NCBI GenBank assembly: GCA_036381275.1
Contig: DASVDC010000018.1
Location: forward strand, 1-37,053
DNA from: UBA7803 sp036381275
GTDB taxonomy: Bacteria; Pseudomonadota; Gammaproteobacteria; Pseudomonadales; Azotimanducaceae
DNA length: 37,053 nucleotides
Direction of reading: 5' to 3'
A model generated the notes under the pieces. It saw nothing but the letters and a program-made list of their open reading frames with translations. It was not told the origin of the DNA and did no database searches. Shown piece by piece: positions 1-8,167 of the stretch. The stretch's first letter is position 1, and every line of letters begins with the position of its first letter. The translations under genes were made by a program, and so were the position numbers.

Positions 1-636
1 CACACCGAGCTGCTGATGGGCACCTCGGCGGAGATCATGCGCCGCAACGGCGTGGCCGTGGAGCTCGTGCGGGTGACGGCCCACCAGATCGCGTTCGGCG
101 TCTACCCGGACATGACGGCGCACGGCTCCGAGCGCGACGACTGGCCCGCGCTGTGGAGGCGGATCCTGAGCGCGCGGATCCTGGTGATCGGCACACCCAT
201 CTGGCTCGGTGAGGAATCGTCCGTTTGCCGGCTCGTGATCGAGCGGCTCTACGGGATGTCGGGCGAGCTCAACGACAAGGGCCAGTCGATCTTCTACGGC
301 AAGGTCGGCGGCACGGTCGTCACCGGCAACGAGGACGGCGTCAAGCATTGCGCGATGTCCATCCTCTATGCGCTCAGCCATCTCGGCTTCACGATACCGC
401 CGCAGGCCGACTGCGGGTGGATCGGCGAGATCGGCCCCGGCGCGAGCTACGGCGACGACGGCGCCGGCTTCGACAACGAGTTCACCCGGCGCAACACCAC
501 GATCATGACGTGGAACCTGCTGCACATGGCGCGCAAGCTCGCGGACACCGGCGGCCTCTCCAACCACGGCAACGACCGCAACGCGTTGAAGGCCGGCTGC
601 CGATTCGATTTCGAGAATCCGGAGCACCGCATCTAG
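1..636 (+). CDS. Flavodoxin-family / NADPH-dependent FMN reductase-like protein, 5' end cut by window
   Basis: The reading frame is open from the first base (HTELLMGTSAEIM...) and runs to TAG at 634-636. The ATG at 16 is therefore probably internal, and the real start lies to the left of the window. The visible part keeps the flavodoxin-like layout: a TELL helix just after where the missing phosphate loop would be, a central strand followed by GTPIWLGEESS (around residues 59-69 from the ATG), and GTVVTGNEDGVKH, typical of FMN-reductase-like proteins that bind FMN and pass electrons from NAD(P)H. No signal peptide can be judged. It is followed 36 bases later by a DUF808 gene on the same strand. 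The family call is by pattern; substrate is unknown. Confidence 0.7.
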   Translation, partial: HTELLMGTSAEIMRRNGVAVELVRVTAHQIAFGVYPDMTAHGSERDDWPALWRRILSARILVIGTPIWLGEESSVCRLVIERLYGMSGELNDKGQSIFYGKVGGTVVTGNEDGVKHCAMSILYALSHLGFTIPPQADCGWIGEIGPGASYGDDGAGFDNEFTRRNTTIMTWNLLHMARKLADTGGLSNHGNDRNALKAGCRFDFENPEHRI

Positions 637-672
637 AATCGGCATCCTCACGCCACCACGGATTCACGTCGC

Positions 673-1635
673 ATGGCCACCGGTCTGATCGCACTGCTCG
701 ACGACGTCGCCGGCATCGCCAAGATCGCCGCAGCCTCGGTGGACGATGTCGCGGGTCACGCCGCCAAGGCGAGCGCGAAGTCCGCCGGCGTCGTGATCGA
801 CGACACCGCGGTGACGCCGCGCTACGTGGTGGGTTTCGCCGCGGAGCGGGAGCTGCCGATCGTCGCGAAGATTGCGAAGGGGTCGCTGCGCAACAAGCTG
901 CTGATCCTGCTGCCGGTGGCGCTGGCGCTGTCCGCGTTCGCGCCCTGGGCCATCACGCCGCTGCTGATGATCGGCGGGTTGTACCTCTGTTACGAAGGGG
1001 CGGAGAAGGTCTTCGAGGCCGTGTTCCCCGACGCGGCCCACCGGCACGAGGCCGAGGTGGGCCTCGCAGATGAGGATCCGGTGGCCCTCGAGAACCGGAA
1101 GGTCGCCGGTGCGATCCGTACCGACTTCATCCTCTCCGCCGAAATCATGGCGATCGCGCTCGCCACGTTGCCGGGCGTCGGCTTCGTGAGCACCGCGGTC
1201 GCGCTCGCGATCGTCGCCGTGGCGATCACCGCGGGCGTCTACGGCGTCGTCGCGCTGATCGTGAAGGCGGACGATGCCGGCGTCGCGCTCGCCGCCAGCT
1301 CCGTGGCCGCGCTTCGAGGGCTCGGCCGCGGCATCGTCGCAGTGATGCCGCGCCTGCTCGCGACCCTGGCGGCGGTGGGCACCGCTGCGATGATCTGGGT
1401 CGGCGGCGGCATCCTCGTGCACGGCCTCGAGGGGTATGGGCTCGCCTGGATCGGCCACACCATCCACGACCTGGCCGAGGGCGCGGCCGAAGCCGTGCCG
1501 TTCGCCTCCGGATTCGTCGGCTGGTTCGTCGGCGCGCTGGGCGCCGGCATCGTCGGGCTCGTGGCCGGCGCCGTCACGATACCGGTCGTCGGGCGGGTTC
1601 TGGCACCGATAGTAGCCCGACTGAAACGAGCCTAG
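673..1635 (+). CDS. DUF808 (YedI-like) inner-membrane protein
   Basis: A 320-residue protein opening with MATGLIALLDDVAGIAKIAA and continuing through VDDVAGHAAKASAKSAGVVIDD, which is the recognisable N-terminal signature of the DUF808/YedI family. Four hydrophobic blocks are visible, around residues 77-112, 153-197, 230-258 and 280-312, with a charged loop between the first two (HRHEAEVGLADEDP). This fits a polytopic inner-membrane protein of normal family length. Family function is not established. There is no good Shine-Dalgarno before the ATG at 673, but the family N terminus fixes the start. The gene ends 12 bases before a REP hairpin and converges on the CsbD gene. Confidence 0.88.
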   Translation: MATGLIALLDDVAGIAKIAAASVDDVAGHAAKASAKSAGVVIDDTAVTPRYVVGFAAERELPIVAKIAKGSLRNKLLILLPVALALSAFAPWAITPLLMIGGLYLCYEGAEKVFEAVFPDAAHRHEAEVGLADEDPVALENRKVAGAIRTDFILSAEIMAIALATLPGVGFVSTAVALAIVAVAITAGVYGVVALIVKADDAGVALAASSVAALRGLGRGIVAVMPRLLATLAAVGTAAMIWVGGGILVHGLEGYGLAWIGHTIHDLAEGAAEAVPFASGFVGWFVGALGAGIVGLVAGAVTIPVVGRVLAPIVARLKRA

Positions 1636-1647
1636 ATCTGCAAGCCT

Positions 1648-1672
1648 GTGGGAGCGGCCTCCGGCCGCGAAT
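1648..1672 (+). repeat. REP-like hairpin, single copy (GTGG-headed)
   Basis: A 25-base element beginning GTGGGAGCGG and containing a perfect 6-bp stem GCGGCC/GGCCGC around a TCC loop. The identical 25-mer recurs as both arms of the composite elements at 21618-21699 and 27055-27147, giving five exact copies in the window. The GTGG/GTAG head is the mark of REP sequences moved by RAYT (TnpA-REP) transposases; none is encoded here. This copy lies between the convergent DUF808 and CsbD genes. Confidence 0.9.
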
Positions 1673-1697
1673 CCGCCGCCGCAGCAATCACGGCCGC

Positions 1698-1895
1698 TCA
1701 GATGCTCCGTTCGAACTCGTCGATCTGCTTGCGAGCCTCTTCGCGCGCGATGCCGTAGCGTTCCTGTATCTTGCCTTCCAGACGCTGCCGGTCACCGTCG
1801 ATCTGATCGAGATCGTCGTCGGTGAGTTGACCCCACTGCTTCTTGACCTGACCGGTGAGTTGCTTCCATTTCCCCTGCCACTGGTCTTTGTTCAT
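1698..1895 (-). CDS. CsbD-family small stress-response protein
   Basis: A 65-residue, strongly charged protein starting MNKDQWQGKWKQLTGQVKKQWG, the classic CsbD/YjbJ opening, followed by LTDDDLDQIDGDRQRLEGKIQ and ERYGIAREEARKQID. Length and the G-K-W-K-Q-L-x-G-x-V-K core match the family. These are soluble helical proteins induced by general stress; the molecular role is not known. The ATG at 1895 has a GGAGG 5 bases upstream on the minus strand. The gene is monocistronic: the MauG-like gene upstream ends about 107 bases away, and downstream lies a REP hairpin. Confidence 0.93.
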   Translation of the reverse strand: MNKDQWQGKWKQLTGQVKKQWGQLTDDDLDQIDGDRQRLEGKIQERYGIAREEARKQIDEFERSI

Positions 1896-2002
1896 CCGGA
1901 CCTCCGTATCCGCCGCTGCGGTTTCCTTTCGAGACGTGATCGCTACTGCAAGCCGCGCGCCAGTCCTGCGGCTTCGGGCAAGTGACCGCAGGTGGCGCGG
2001 AT

Positions 2003-3241
2003 TCAGCGGTGGTCGCCGATGGCGATCGACCGGGCGTCGGCGGCGAGCGCGTTCACGTCGCTCGAGGTGAGTGACCGGAGGAACGCGACCAGCGCGGTCT
2101 TGTCCGCCGCGGACAGGTTCAGCGAGCGGATTCGCGAGTCCTGACCGGGGACGCCGGCGCCGCCGTTGTCGTAATAGTCGACGACCGCGGCCAGCGTCGG
2201 GATCGAGCCATCGTGCATGTACGGCGCGGTGACGGCGACGTTGCGCAGCGTCGGTGTGCGGTAGCGATGGCGGTCGGCTTCGACGCCGGTGACTTCGAAG
2301 CGTCCGTCGTCGGCGAGCCGCGGGACGTCGAACGTGACGGTCAGGTCGGTGAAGACGCCCGGCGCGAGCTGGATGCGCGACGGCGGCTTCGTCGCTGCCG
2401 CGCGATGGCCGATACCGGTGTTGTGGAAGCCGTCGTCGGTGAAGCGCGCGTGCTGCTCGCCGACCGTATGGCACGAGCTGCAGCCCGCGCTCCGGAACAC
2501 CTCGAAGCCGCGCTTGGCCTCTTCGGTCAGCGCAGCGGGGTCGTTGCCGTAGTACCAGCGGTCGAAGGGCGAGTCGCCGGAGAGGAGGCTGCGCTCGTAG
2601 CTCGCGAGCGCGTCGCCCAGGGTCTCCGCGGTCAGGCCCGCTTCGTAGATCGTCGCGAAGCGCTCGGCGTAGTCGTCGAGCCCGGCCAGCCGCGCGAGCA
2701 CCGCCGCGCGGTCGGCATTGCCCATCTCGTTCGGTGCCGTCAGCGGCGACCAGATCTGGTTTTCGAGCCGGGTTTCCCGGCCGTCGTGGAACAGCAAAGG
2801 TCGGTACGCCACGTTGTACAGCGACGGTGCGTTGCGCCGCACCGTGCGGCCCTCGAGCCCGACCGGCGTGCGCAGCTCGTTCTGGGTGAAGCCCTGCTCC
2901 GGCACGTGGCACATCCCGCAGGACAGCGTGCCGTTGGCCGACAGCCGGCGGTCGAAGAACAGCGCGCGTCCGAGCGCGACGGCCTCGGCCCGGAGCGGCG
3001 GAAGGCTGCCCGGCAGCGGCGGCAGCCCGAGCGGCGGTGTTTGCGCGCGGCTCGCGAGATCGAGCCCGTCACCGGTGGGCGAGGTCAGCGCCGACGAGCG
3101 GGTGCGGTAGTCGGCGCGCTCGTAGCCCTCCCGCACGTCGCCGGCGCCGACGTCCACGCCCGCGGTCGCCGCGGCCGCTGACCCGAGCAGAGCGGCGAGC
3201 AGCCAGCCGAGGGGTGGACGAATCGCGGTGTGCGGGCGCAT
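2003..3241 (-). CDS. Exported di-heme cytochrome c peroxidase / MauG-family protein
   Basis: A 412-residue protein with an N-terminal signal peptide (GWLLAALLGSAAAATA) and two c-type heme motifs, CGMCH at 108-112 and CSSCH at 254-258, the spacing of bacterial di-heme peroxidases and MauG. Other family landmarks are ALFFDRRLSANGTLSCGMCH, NAPSLYNVAYRPLLFHDGR and the C-terminal TPTLRNVAVTAPYMHDGSIPTLAAVVDYYDNGG. It should act in the periplasm, either reducing peroxide or oxidising a partner protein. It is divergent from the SBP56 gene with only 36 bases between start codons. In methanethiol-oxidase (mtoX) loci a mauG gene is a known companion thought to help mature the enzyme, so cofactor maturation is a reasonable alternative to a peroxidase role. 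No strong ribosome-binding site is visible, but the ATG fits the signal peptide. Confidence 0.9.
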   Translation of the reverse strand: MRPHTAIRPPLGWLLAALLGSAAAATAGVDVGAGDVREGYERADYRTRSSALTSPTGDGLDLASRAQTPPLGLPPLPGSLPPLRAEAVALGRALFFDRRLSANGTLSCGMCHVPEQGFTQNELRTPVGLEGRTVRRNAPSLYNVAYRPLLFHDGRETRLENQIWSPLTAPNEMGNADRAAVLARLAGLDDYAERFATIYEAGLTAETLGDALASYERSLLSGDSPFDRWYYGNDPAALTEEAKRGFEVFRSAGCSSCHTVGEQHARFTDDGFHNTGIGHRAAATKPPSRIQLAPGVFTDLTVTFDVPRLADDGRFEVTGVEADRHRYRTPTLRNVAVTAPYMHDGSIPTLAAVVDYYDNGGAGVPGQDSRIRSLNLSAADKTALVAFLRSLTSSDVNALAADARSIAIGDHR

Positions 3242-3277
3242 ATTGACGTTGGAAAAAAGGCGAACGGGAGAGAATGC

Positions 3278-4624
3278 ATGATACGCGCAGGGCAAACGCT
3301 TGTGGCCATCGTTGCGATGGTGCTGGCTGGCCTCTCGCTCGCCGACGAGACCTGTATGTCGCCATACATGGCGAAGATCGTCGGACAGGAAGACTTCGTC
3401 TACGTCTGGACGATCGGCATCGAGGGCGTCGGCGACGGCCAGGACAAGCTCGTCACCGTGGACGTCAATCCGGCCTCGCCCAACTACGGCAAGGTGGTGA
3501 GCTCGACATCCGTGGGCGGGCGCCACGAGGCGCACCATTCCGGCTTCACCGACGACCGCCGTTACCTGTGGGCGTCCGGGCTCGATACCAGCAAGATCTT
3601 CGTCTTCGACGTCCACACGGATCCGGCGAAGCCCCGCCTGGTCAAGACCATCGACGACTTCGTGGCCCGCTCCGGCGGCGTCGTCGGCCCGCACACCAAC
3701 TACGCGCTGCCGGGCCGCATGCTGCTGACCGGGCTCTCGAACAACCGCGACCACGGCGGCCGCACCGCGCTGGTGGAGTACACCAACGACGGCGAGTACG
3801 TGGCCACCCACTGGATGCCGACGGACGACAACCTGCAGGGCGCCGTGAAGTCCGGCAACTACGCGGACGGCTACGGCTACGACGCCCGGGCGCTGCCGCG
3901 GCGCAACGTGCTCATCTCGTCGTCGTTCACCGGCTGGAACAACTACATGATGAATCTCGGCCAGCTCATGGCCGACGCGGAAGCGATGAAGCGCTTCGGC
4001 AACACGGTCGTGGTGTGGGATCTGCACGCCCGCAAGCCGAAGAAGATTCTCGACGTGCCCGGCGCGCCGCTCGAGATCCGCTGTGCGTGGGGCCCGCACA
4101 ACAACTACTGCTTCACCTCCACCGCGCTCACCTCCAAGCTCTGGCTCATCTACGAAGACGAAGCCGGCGACTGGCAGGCGAAGGCGGTGGCCGACATCGG
4201 CGATGCGTCGAAGGTGCCGCTGCCGGTGGACATCTCCATCGCCGCGGACGATTCGCTGCTCTGGGTGAACACCTGGAACGACGGCAAGACGCACCTGTTC
4301 GACATCTCGAACCCCCACGCGCCGAAGCAGGTGCTGGAGCAGAAGATCGGCGAGCAGATCAACATGGTGTCGCAGAGCTGGGACGGCAAGCGCGTGTATT
4401 ACACCTCGTCGCTCCTAGCGAACTGGGACAAGAAGGAACCCGCCGGCAGCGACCTGCAGTACTTCAAGCTCTACGAATGGGACGGGAAGGCGCTGAAGCC
4501 GAAGTTCCACATCGACTTCATCGCGGAAGGGCTCGGCGGGCCGCACCAGATGCGCTTCGGATCCTATGCGCTCTACGGTAAGCAACGTCCGCAGCAGATG
4601 GCCGCCGCGGGAACAGGCCGTTAG
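3278..4624 (+). CDS. Exported selenium-binding protein SBP56 family, methanethiol-oxidase-like
   Basis: A 448-residue protein with a signal peptide (MIRAGQTLVAIVAMVLAGLSLA). SBP56 landmarks in order: GRHEAHHSG (for the usual DELHHSG), SKIFVFDV, PHTNYALPG, GYGYDARALPRRNVLISSS, PLEIRCAWGPHNN, MVSQSWDGKRVYYTSSLLANWDKK and GGPHQMRFGSY. Bacterial MtoX enzymes of this family are copper-dependent periplasmic oxidases turning methanethiol into formaldehyde, hydrogen sulfide and hydrogen peroxide. This copy is a divergent member: it lacks the CSSC-type motif after the HHSG and the cysteine-containing C-terminal tail seen in classical SBP56. The ATG at 3278 is chosen because GGGAGAG precedes it by about 6 bases and it begins the signal peptide; the ATG at 3230 would run into the divergent gene. 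SCO and MauG neighbours support an MtoX-like role, but the substrate is unproven. Confidence 0.85.
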   Translation: MIRAGQTLVAIVAMVLAGLSLADETCMSPYMAKIVGQEDFVYVWTIGIEGVGDGQDKLVTVDVNPASPNYGKVVSSTSVGGRHEAHHSGFTDDRRYLWASGLDTSKIFVFDVHTDPAKPRLVKTIDDFVARSGGVVGPHTNYALPGRMLLTGLSNNRDHGGRTALVEYTNDGEYVATHWMPTDDNLQGAVKSGNYADGYGYDARALPRRNVLISSSFTGWNNYMMNLGQLMADAEAMKRFGNTVVVWDLHARKPKKILDVPGAPLEIRCAWGPHNNYCFTSTALTSKLWLIYEDEAGDWQAKAVADIGDASKVPLPVDISIAADDSLLWVNTWNDGKTHLFDISNPHAPKQVLEQKIGEQINMVSQSWDGKRVYYTSSLLANWDKKEPAGSDLQYFKLYEWDGKALKPKFHIDFIAEGLGGPHQMRFGSYALYGKQRPQQMAAAGTGR

Positions 4625-4648
4625 CGGAAGGAGCGCATCGAGATTCCG

Positions 4649-5380
4649 ATGCTCACCGCTTCGAATCTGGCGGGTTCGGCGTGCCGGGCGCTGGTGCTGC
4701 TGCTCGCGCTCGGCCTCGCGGGCGTCCCGGTAGCCGAGGCCGAGGCGCCTTCCGGCCACGATCATCCGGCACCGGAGGTGCTCGCGCCCGGCTATTCGAA
4801 GCTCGAGTTCGAGCCGCCGGTGCCGGGCACCTATCGGTTGCCGCCGCTCGGCGATGCCGGGGACGGTGCCGTGCTCGACAGCGGCGGACGGCCCCGTGCG
4901 CTGCACGACTATCTCGGCGACAAGCTCGTGGTGCTGAGCTTCATCTACACCCGCTGCAGCGACGTCAACGGCTGTCCGCTCGCGACCTTCGTGCTGAAGG
5001 GCGTGCAGGACCGGGTGCTCGCGGCGCGCGACCTCGAGGGGAAGGTGCGGCTCGTCAGCTTCAGCTTCGACCCGGGCCACGATACCCCGGAGGTGCTCGA
5101 GAAGTACGCCTCCTACTTCCGCAGGCCCGGCTTCGACTGGCAGTTTCTCACCACCCGCTCGGAGGCGGAGCTCGCGCCGATCCTCGACGGCTACGGGCAG
5201 TACGTCGTGCGCGACGAGGGAAATGGCCTGCAGCCCGGCACGGTGTCGCACCTGCTGCGGGTCTATCTGATCGACCGGGAGAAGCGGATCCGCAACATCT
5301 ACAGCACCTCGTTTCTGCACGCGGATACGGTGGTGAACGACCTGCGCACGGTGCTGCTCGAGGCCGAGGACGCGAGGTGA
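4649..5380 (+). CDS. SCO1/SenC-family copper chaperone / thiol-disulfide protein
   Basis: A 243-residue exported protein (hydrophobic stretch ALVLLLALGLAGVPVAEA) with a thioredoxin-like SCO fold: DYLGDKLVVLSFIYTRC, then VRLVSFSFDPGHDTPEVLEKYA, DWQFLTT and the conserved histidine in VSHLLRVYLID (H201). SCO proteins deliver copper to cuproenzymes such as cytochrome oxidase. The metal motif is unusual: C103-SDVNG-C109, two residues longer than the usual CxxxC. It lies 24 bases after the SBP56 gene on the same strand, so it probably loads copper into that enzyme. GGAAGGAG lies about 15 bases before the ATG, a long spacing, so the exact start is slightly uncertain. Confidence 0.9.
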   Translation: MLTASNLAGSACRALVLLLALGLAGVPVAEAEAPSGHDHPAPEVLAPGYSKLEFEPPVPGTYRLPPLGDAGDGAVLDSGGRPRALHDYLGDKLVVLSFIYTRCSDVNGCPLATFVLKGVQDRVLAARDLEGKVRLVSFSFDPGHDTPEVLEKYASYFRRPGFDWQFLTTRSEAELAPILDGYGQYVVRDEGNGLQPGTVSHLLRVYLIDREKRIRNIYSTSFLHADTVVNDLRTVLLEAEDAR

Positions 5381-5396
5381 ACGCTCCGGAGGGACG

Positions 5397-6203
5397 ATGA
5401 CGGGACGGGTGGCAGGCAAGGTCGCACTGATCACCGGCGGTGCGTCGGGCATCGGGCGCGCGTGCGCCGAGCAGCTCGCGGAGGAAGGCGCGCGGGTGGT
5501 GATCACCGACATCCAGGACGATCTCGGTGACGCCGCCGTCACGGAGATCACCGCGCTCTGCGCCCGTGCGGCCACCGGCGGCGCGGCCGAGTATCTGCAT
5601 CACGACGTCACCGACGAGCGCGCCTGGATCGACGTCATCGACACGGTCCGCCGGCGCCACGGCCGCCTCGATGTGCTGGTGAACAACGCCGGCATCGGCA
5701 TTGCGTCGAGCATCGTCGAGCTGTCGCTCGCCGATTGGCGGCGGCAGCAGGCCGTCAACCTCGACGGCGTGTTCCTCGGCATCAAGCACGCGATTCCGCT
5801 GATGCGGGAGAGCGGGGGCGGCTCCATCATCAACATGTCGTCGGTGGCGGGCCTGAAGGGCAATGCCCGGCTCTCGGCCTACAACGCCACCAAGGGCGGC
5901 GTGCGCCTGCTCACCAAGGGCGTCGCGCTGGAGTGCGCGCAGGAACGCTGGAACATCCGCGTGAACTCGGTGCACCCCGGCATCATCGATACGCCGATCT
6001 GGACCAAGGTCTCCGGCGAAGCGCTGCAGCCCGGCAGCAACACGCCCGTGATCGACGTCGGCGAGCTGGCCGCGGCGGCGGTGCCGACGGGCGTCCTCGG
6101 CAAGCCGCGGGACATCGCGAACGGCGTGCTGTTCCTCGCGAGCGACGAGTCCGCCTACATCACCGGCACCGAGCTCGTGATCGACGCCGGCGTGTCGGCC
6201 TGA
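5397..6203 (+). CDS. Short-chain dehydrogenase/reductase (SDR, classical)
   Basis: A 268-residue cytosolic oxidoreductase with a complete classical SDR set: nucleotide-binding TGGASGIG (13-20), NNAG (96-99), catalytic serine in NMSSVAG (about 149), Y162 and K166 in YNATK, and the C-terminal ASDESAYITGTELVIDAG. The acidic residue in VVITDIQ after the second strand favours NAD over NADP. It should oxidise a secondary alcohol or reduce a ketone; hydroxysteroid- or cyclic-alcohol-type substrates are typical of this subgroup but not proven. GGAGGGACG precedes the ATG directly. It starts 16 bases after the SCO gene and is followed 14 bases later by the VOC gene, so all may be cotranscribed. Confidence 0.92.
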   Translation: MTGRVAGKVALITGGASGIGRACAEQLAEEGARVVITDIQDDLGDAAVTEITALCARAATGGAAEYLHHDVTDERAWIDVIDTVRRRHGRLDVLVNNAGIGIASSIVELSLADWRRQQAVNLDGVFLGIKHAIPLMRESGGGSIINMSSVAGLKGNARLSAYNATKGGVRLLTKGVALECAQERWNIRVNSVHPGIIDTPIWTKVSGEALQPGSNTPVIDVGELAAAAVPTGVLGKPRDIANGVLFLASDESAYITGTELVIDAGVSA

Positions 6204-6217
6204 ACCGGGATACCGCA

Positions 6218-6880
6218 ATGACCCTGCACTCGTCCGTCGATCACCTGATGTGGGGCGCCGCCGACCTCGCCGAGGGGATGGCGGAAATCCGGCGGCTGTT
6301 CGGCGCGGAACCCGTCCCCGGCGGTGCGCATCCCGGTCTCGGGACCCGGAACGCGCTGCTCGGGCTCGCCGACGGGCGCTACCTCGAGATCATCGCGCCG
6401 GATCCCGACCAGTCTCCGTCGGGCGGCTTCGCAGCCGAGCTGGCCGATCTCGCCCGTCCCGCGCTGATCACCTGGGCGCTGCGCAGCCGCGATCTGCCGG
6501 CCGTCGCCCGGCATCTGTCCGCAGCGGGTATCGGGACCCGCGGCCCGGTGCCGACGCGCCGCGCGAGGCCGGACGGCAAGGAGCTCGCGTGGGAGCTCTT
6601 GTTTGCGCATGGCCACGACTTCGGCGCGCTCATGCCGTTCTTCATCGACTGGGGCGACAGCGCCCACCCGGCGGACGAGCTTCAGCCGGCGGGCACGCTC
6701 GAAGCCATCACCGTGGAATCGCCGCAAGCGGCGGCACTGCGGCGGCTGCTCGGCAGCGTCGACGTGCCGCTGGTGGTGCGGACGGCGGCGGAGCCGGCAC
6801 TGCATGCCACGATCGTCACCGCACACGGCGACGTCGTTCTTGAGGCGTCGCCGGCCACGCTCGGGATGCGTTTCGGCTGA
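6218..6880 (+). CDS. VOC / glyoxalase-like domain protein
   Basis: A 220-residue protein opening with SSVDHLMWGAADLAEGMAEIRRLFG, the histidine-led first strand of a vicinal-oxygen-chelate module, then a second candidate ligand region in LADGRYLEIIAPDP. The layout (H...GTRNALLGLADGRYLEII...LITWALRS) matches the Glyoxalase_3/glyoxalase-like group, whose members include hydrolases, isomerases and dioxygenase relatives without assigned reactions. The start at 6218 follows the SDR stop by 14 bases. It is the last plus-strand gene of the group and ends two bases before the convergent ATPase gene, with no room for a terminator between them. Confidence 0.75.
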   Translation: MTLHSSVDHLMWGAADLAEGMAEIRRLFGAEPVPGGAHPGLGTRNALLGLADGRYLEIIAPDPDQSPSGGFAAELADLARPALITWALRSRDLPAVARHLSAAGIGTRGPVPTRRARPDGKELAWELLFAHGHDFGALMPFFIDWGDSAHPADELQPAGTLEAITVESPQAAALRRLLGSVDVPLVVRTAAEPALHATIVTAHGDVVLEASPATLGMRFG

Positions 6881-6882
6881 CG

Positions 6883-8106
6883 CTACCGGAGCTCTTCGGC
6901 GAAAGATTCGAAGTCGTCGCGCGTCACGAACAGACATTCGGCGGCTTGCGGGAATGCTTCATAGAAGTCGGTGAGCGCCCGTTCGTGGCGCGCCGTGGGC
7001 CCTTCCCAGGTCACCTGACACGGGACGACGACCCCGTCTCGCGTGAAGACGAAGTCGACCTCGCCCCGGCCACGCCAATAGTAGATCTGCCCGTACTTTC
7101 GTCGCAGCGCGACGTAGGTGGCGCACTCGAGTGCCTTGCCCCGATCGCGTCCGGTGGGTGAAACCGCGATCCGGCGCAGGCCCGGATCCACGGGATAGTA
7201 CTTCCTGTTCATCGAGGCGCGCTTACGCTCGGAGTACGCGAAGAACGGGCAGGAGAAGAGCAGATGGGCGGCCTCGCACGCGTCCAGGTATCCACCGACC
7301 GTTTCAACGGCGAGACCCGTGGCCGCCGCCAGCCGGCGCAGGCTGAGCTCCGAGCCGGCGGACTCGAAAACCATCTGTACGACCTGCCGAATCGGCAGCG
7401 CTGAGCGGGCACCGATACGTTCCCTGATATCGCGCTCGACGATGTCCTCGAAGTATTGGCGACGCAGACGATCGCCTTCAGGAATCTGCATCGGCTCCGG
7501 AAAGCCGCCATCCTCGAGGAATCGCTCGACCGTCATGGCCGGCACCAGACGCTTCGCCTCTGGCAGGCTGAAGGGGAAGACCTCGCACGTCCAGTGGCGC
7601 CCGGTCAGAGACGTCGCCAGCTCGCTGCCGCCGAGCAATTGCCCGTTGGAGCCGCTGAGGATGAAATGATTCCCCGACGGGCGATCGAGCTGGCTGCGCA
7701 ACCAGCGCTCCCAGCCGCTCACCCATTGGACCTCGTCGAGAAAGAAGTACAGCTTGCGCACGCGGCGGTGGCGCTTTCTGAACGACTCGACCAGTGCTTC
7801 CAGCGTTGGATAGTCCAGCGCCCCGGCCAGGCGAGGGTCTTCGAAGTTCAGGAATACACAGTGATTCGGATTCAGCTTGTACCGCGCGATCATCTGGCGC
7901 ATCAGGGTCGATTTTCCGGATCGCCGTACGCCAACGACGACCAAGGCGAGTGAGTCGCGCAGCGCGGGCGGAAGATCGACATCGCGAGGAACGGATTCGG
8001 GCACCGGTCGGTCCCAGAAGCTCCACGTTTCGGCGATGGACAAGATATCGTCCAACTGTCGACCATATTCGACGATTATCGTAGTGTCGACTGTATCTGA
8101 CAGCAT
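6883..8106 (-). CDS. AAA_14 / DUF4143-type ATP-binding protein
   Basis: A 407-residue ATPase with Walker A GVRRSGKST (about 59-67), Walker B region LYFFLDEVQ, sensor-like HFILSGSNGQLLGG, and the C-terminal DUF4143 part ending in a nuclease-like strand set (YYWRGRGEVDFVFTRDGVVVPCQVTWE; E-V-D...Q resembles a PD-(D/E)XK core). Proteins of this type are widespread, often transferred, and mostly uncharacterised. Base composition is visibly lower in G+C than the flanking genes, suggesting acquisition. I chose the ATG at 8106; an in-frame TTG at 8130 would add 8 residues, and neither has a clear ribosome-binding site. Next to it lies a decayed DUF3375-like scrap, so this may be part of an old defence-related insertion. 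Confidence 0.85.
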   Translation of the reverse strand: MLSDTVDTTIIVEYGRQLDDILSIAETWSFWDRPVPESVPRDVDLPPALRDSLALVVVGVRRSGKSTLMRQMIARYKLNPNHCVFLNFEDPRLAGALDYPTLEALVESFRKRHRRVRKLYFFLDEVQWVSGWERWLRSQLDRPSGNHFILSGSNGQLLGGSELATSLTGRHWTCEVFPFSLPEAKRLVPAMTVERFLEDGGFPEPMQIPEGDRLRRQYFEDIVERDIRERIGARSALPIRQVVQMVFESAGSELSLRRLAAATGLAVETVGGYLDACEAAHLLFSCPFFAYSERKRASMNRKYYPVDPGLRRIAVSPTGRDRGKALECATYVALRRKYGQIYYWRGRGEVDFVFTRDGVVVPCQVTWEGPTARHERALTDFYEAFPQAAECLFVTRDDFESFAEELR

Positions 8107-8167
8107 GGGAACTGTCGAGTAAGGTCGCAATCGGAACGTTCGGCGTTCGAGCTGTGGACGAGGATCG

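Noticed and set aside
225..1073. Long arginine-rich open frame overlapping the flavodoxin and DUF808 genes
   Set aside because: It is an out-of-frame reading of GC-rich coding DNA with Arg/Ala/Gly bias and no motif.
3230..3277. Upstream ATG at 3230 as the SBP56 start
   Set aside because: It would overlap the divergent MauG start and put 16 polar residues before the signal peptide; the ATG at 3278 has a good ribosome-binding site.
8107..8130. TTG at 8130 as the ATPase start
   Set aside because: It is possible, but it has no ribosome-binding site and an ATG is available 24 bases downstream; kept only as an alternative.
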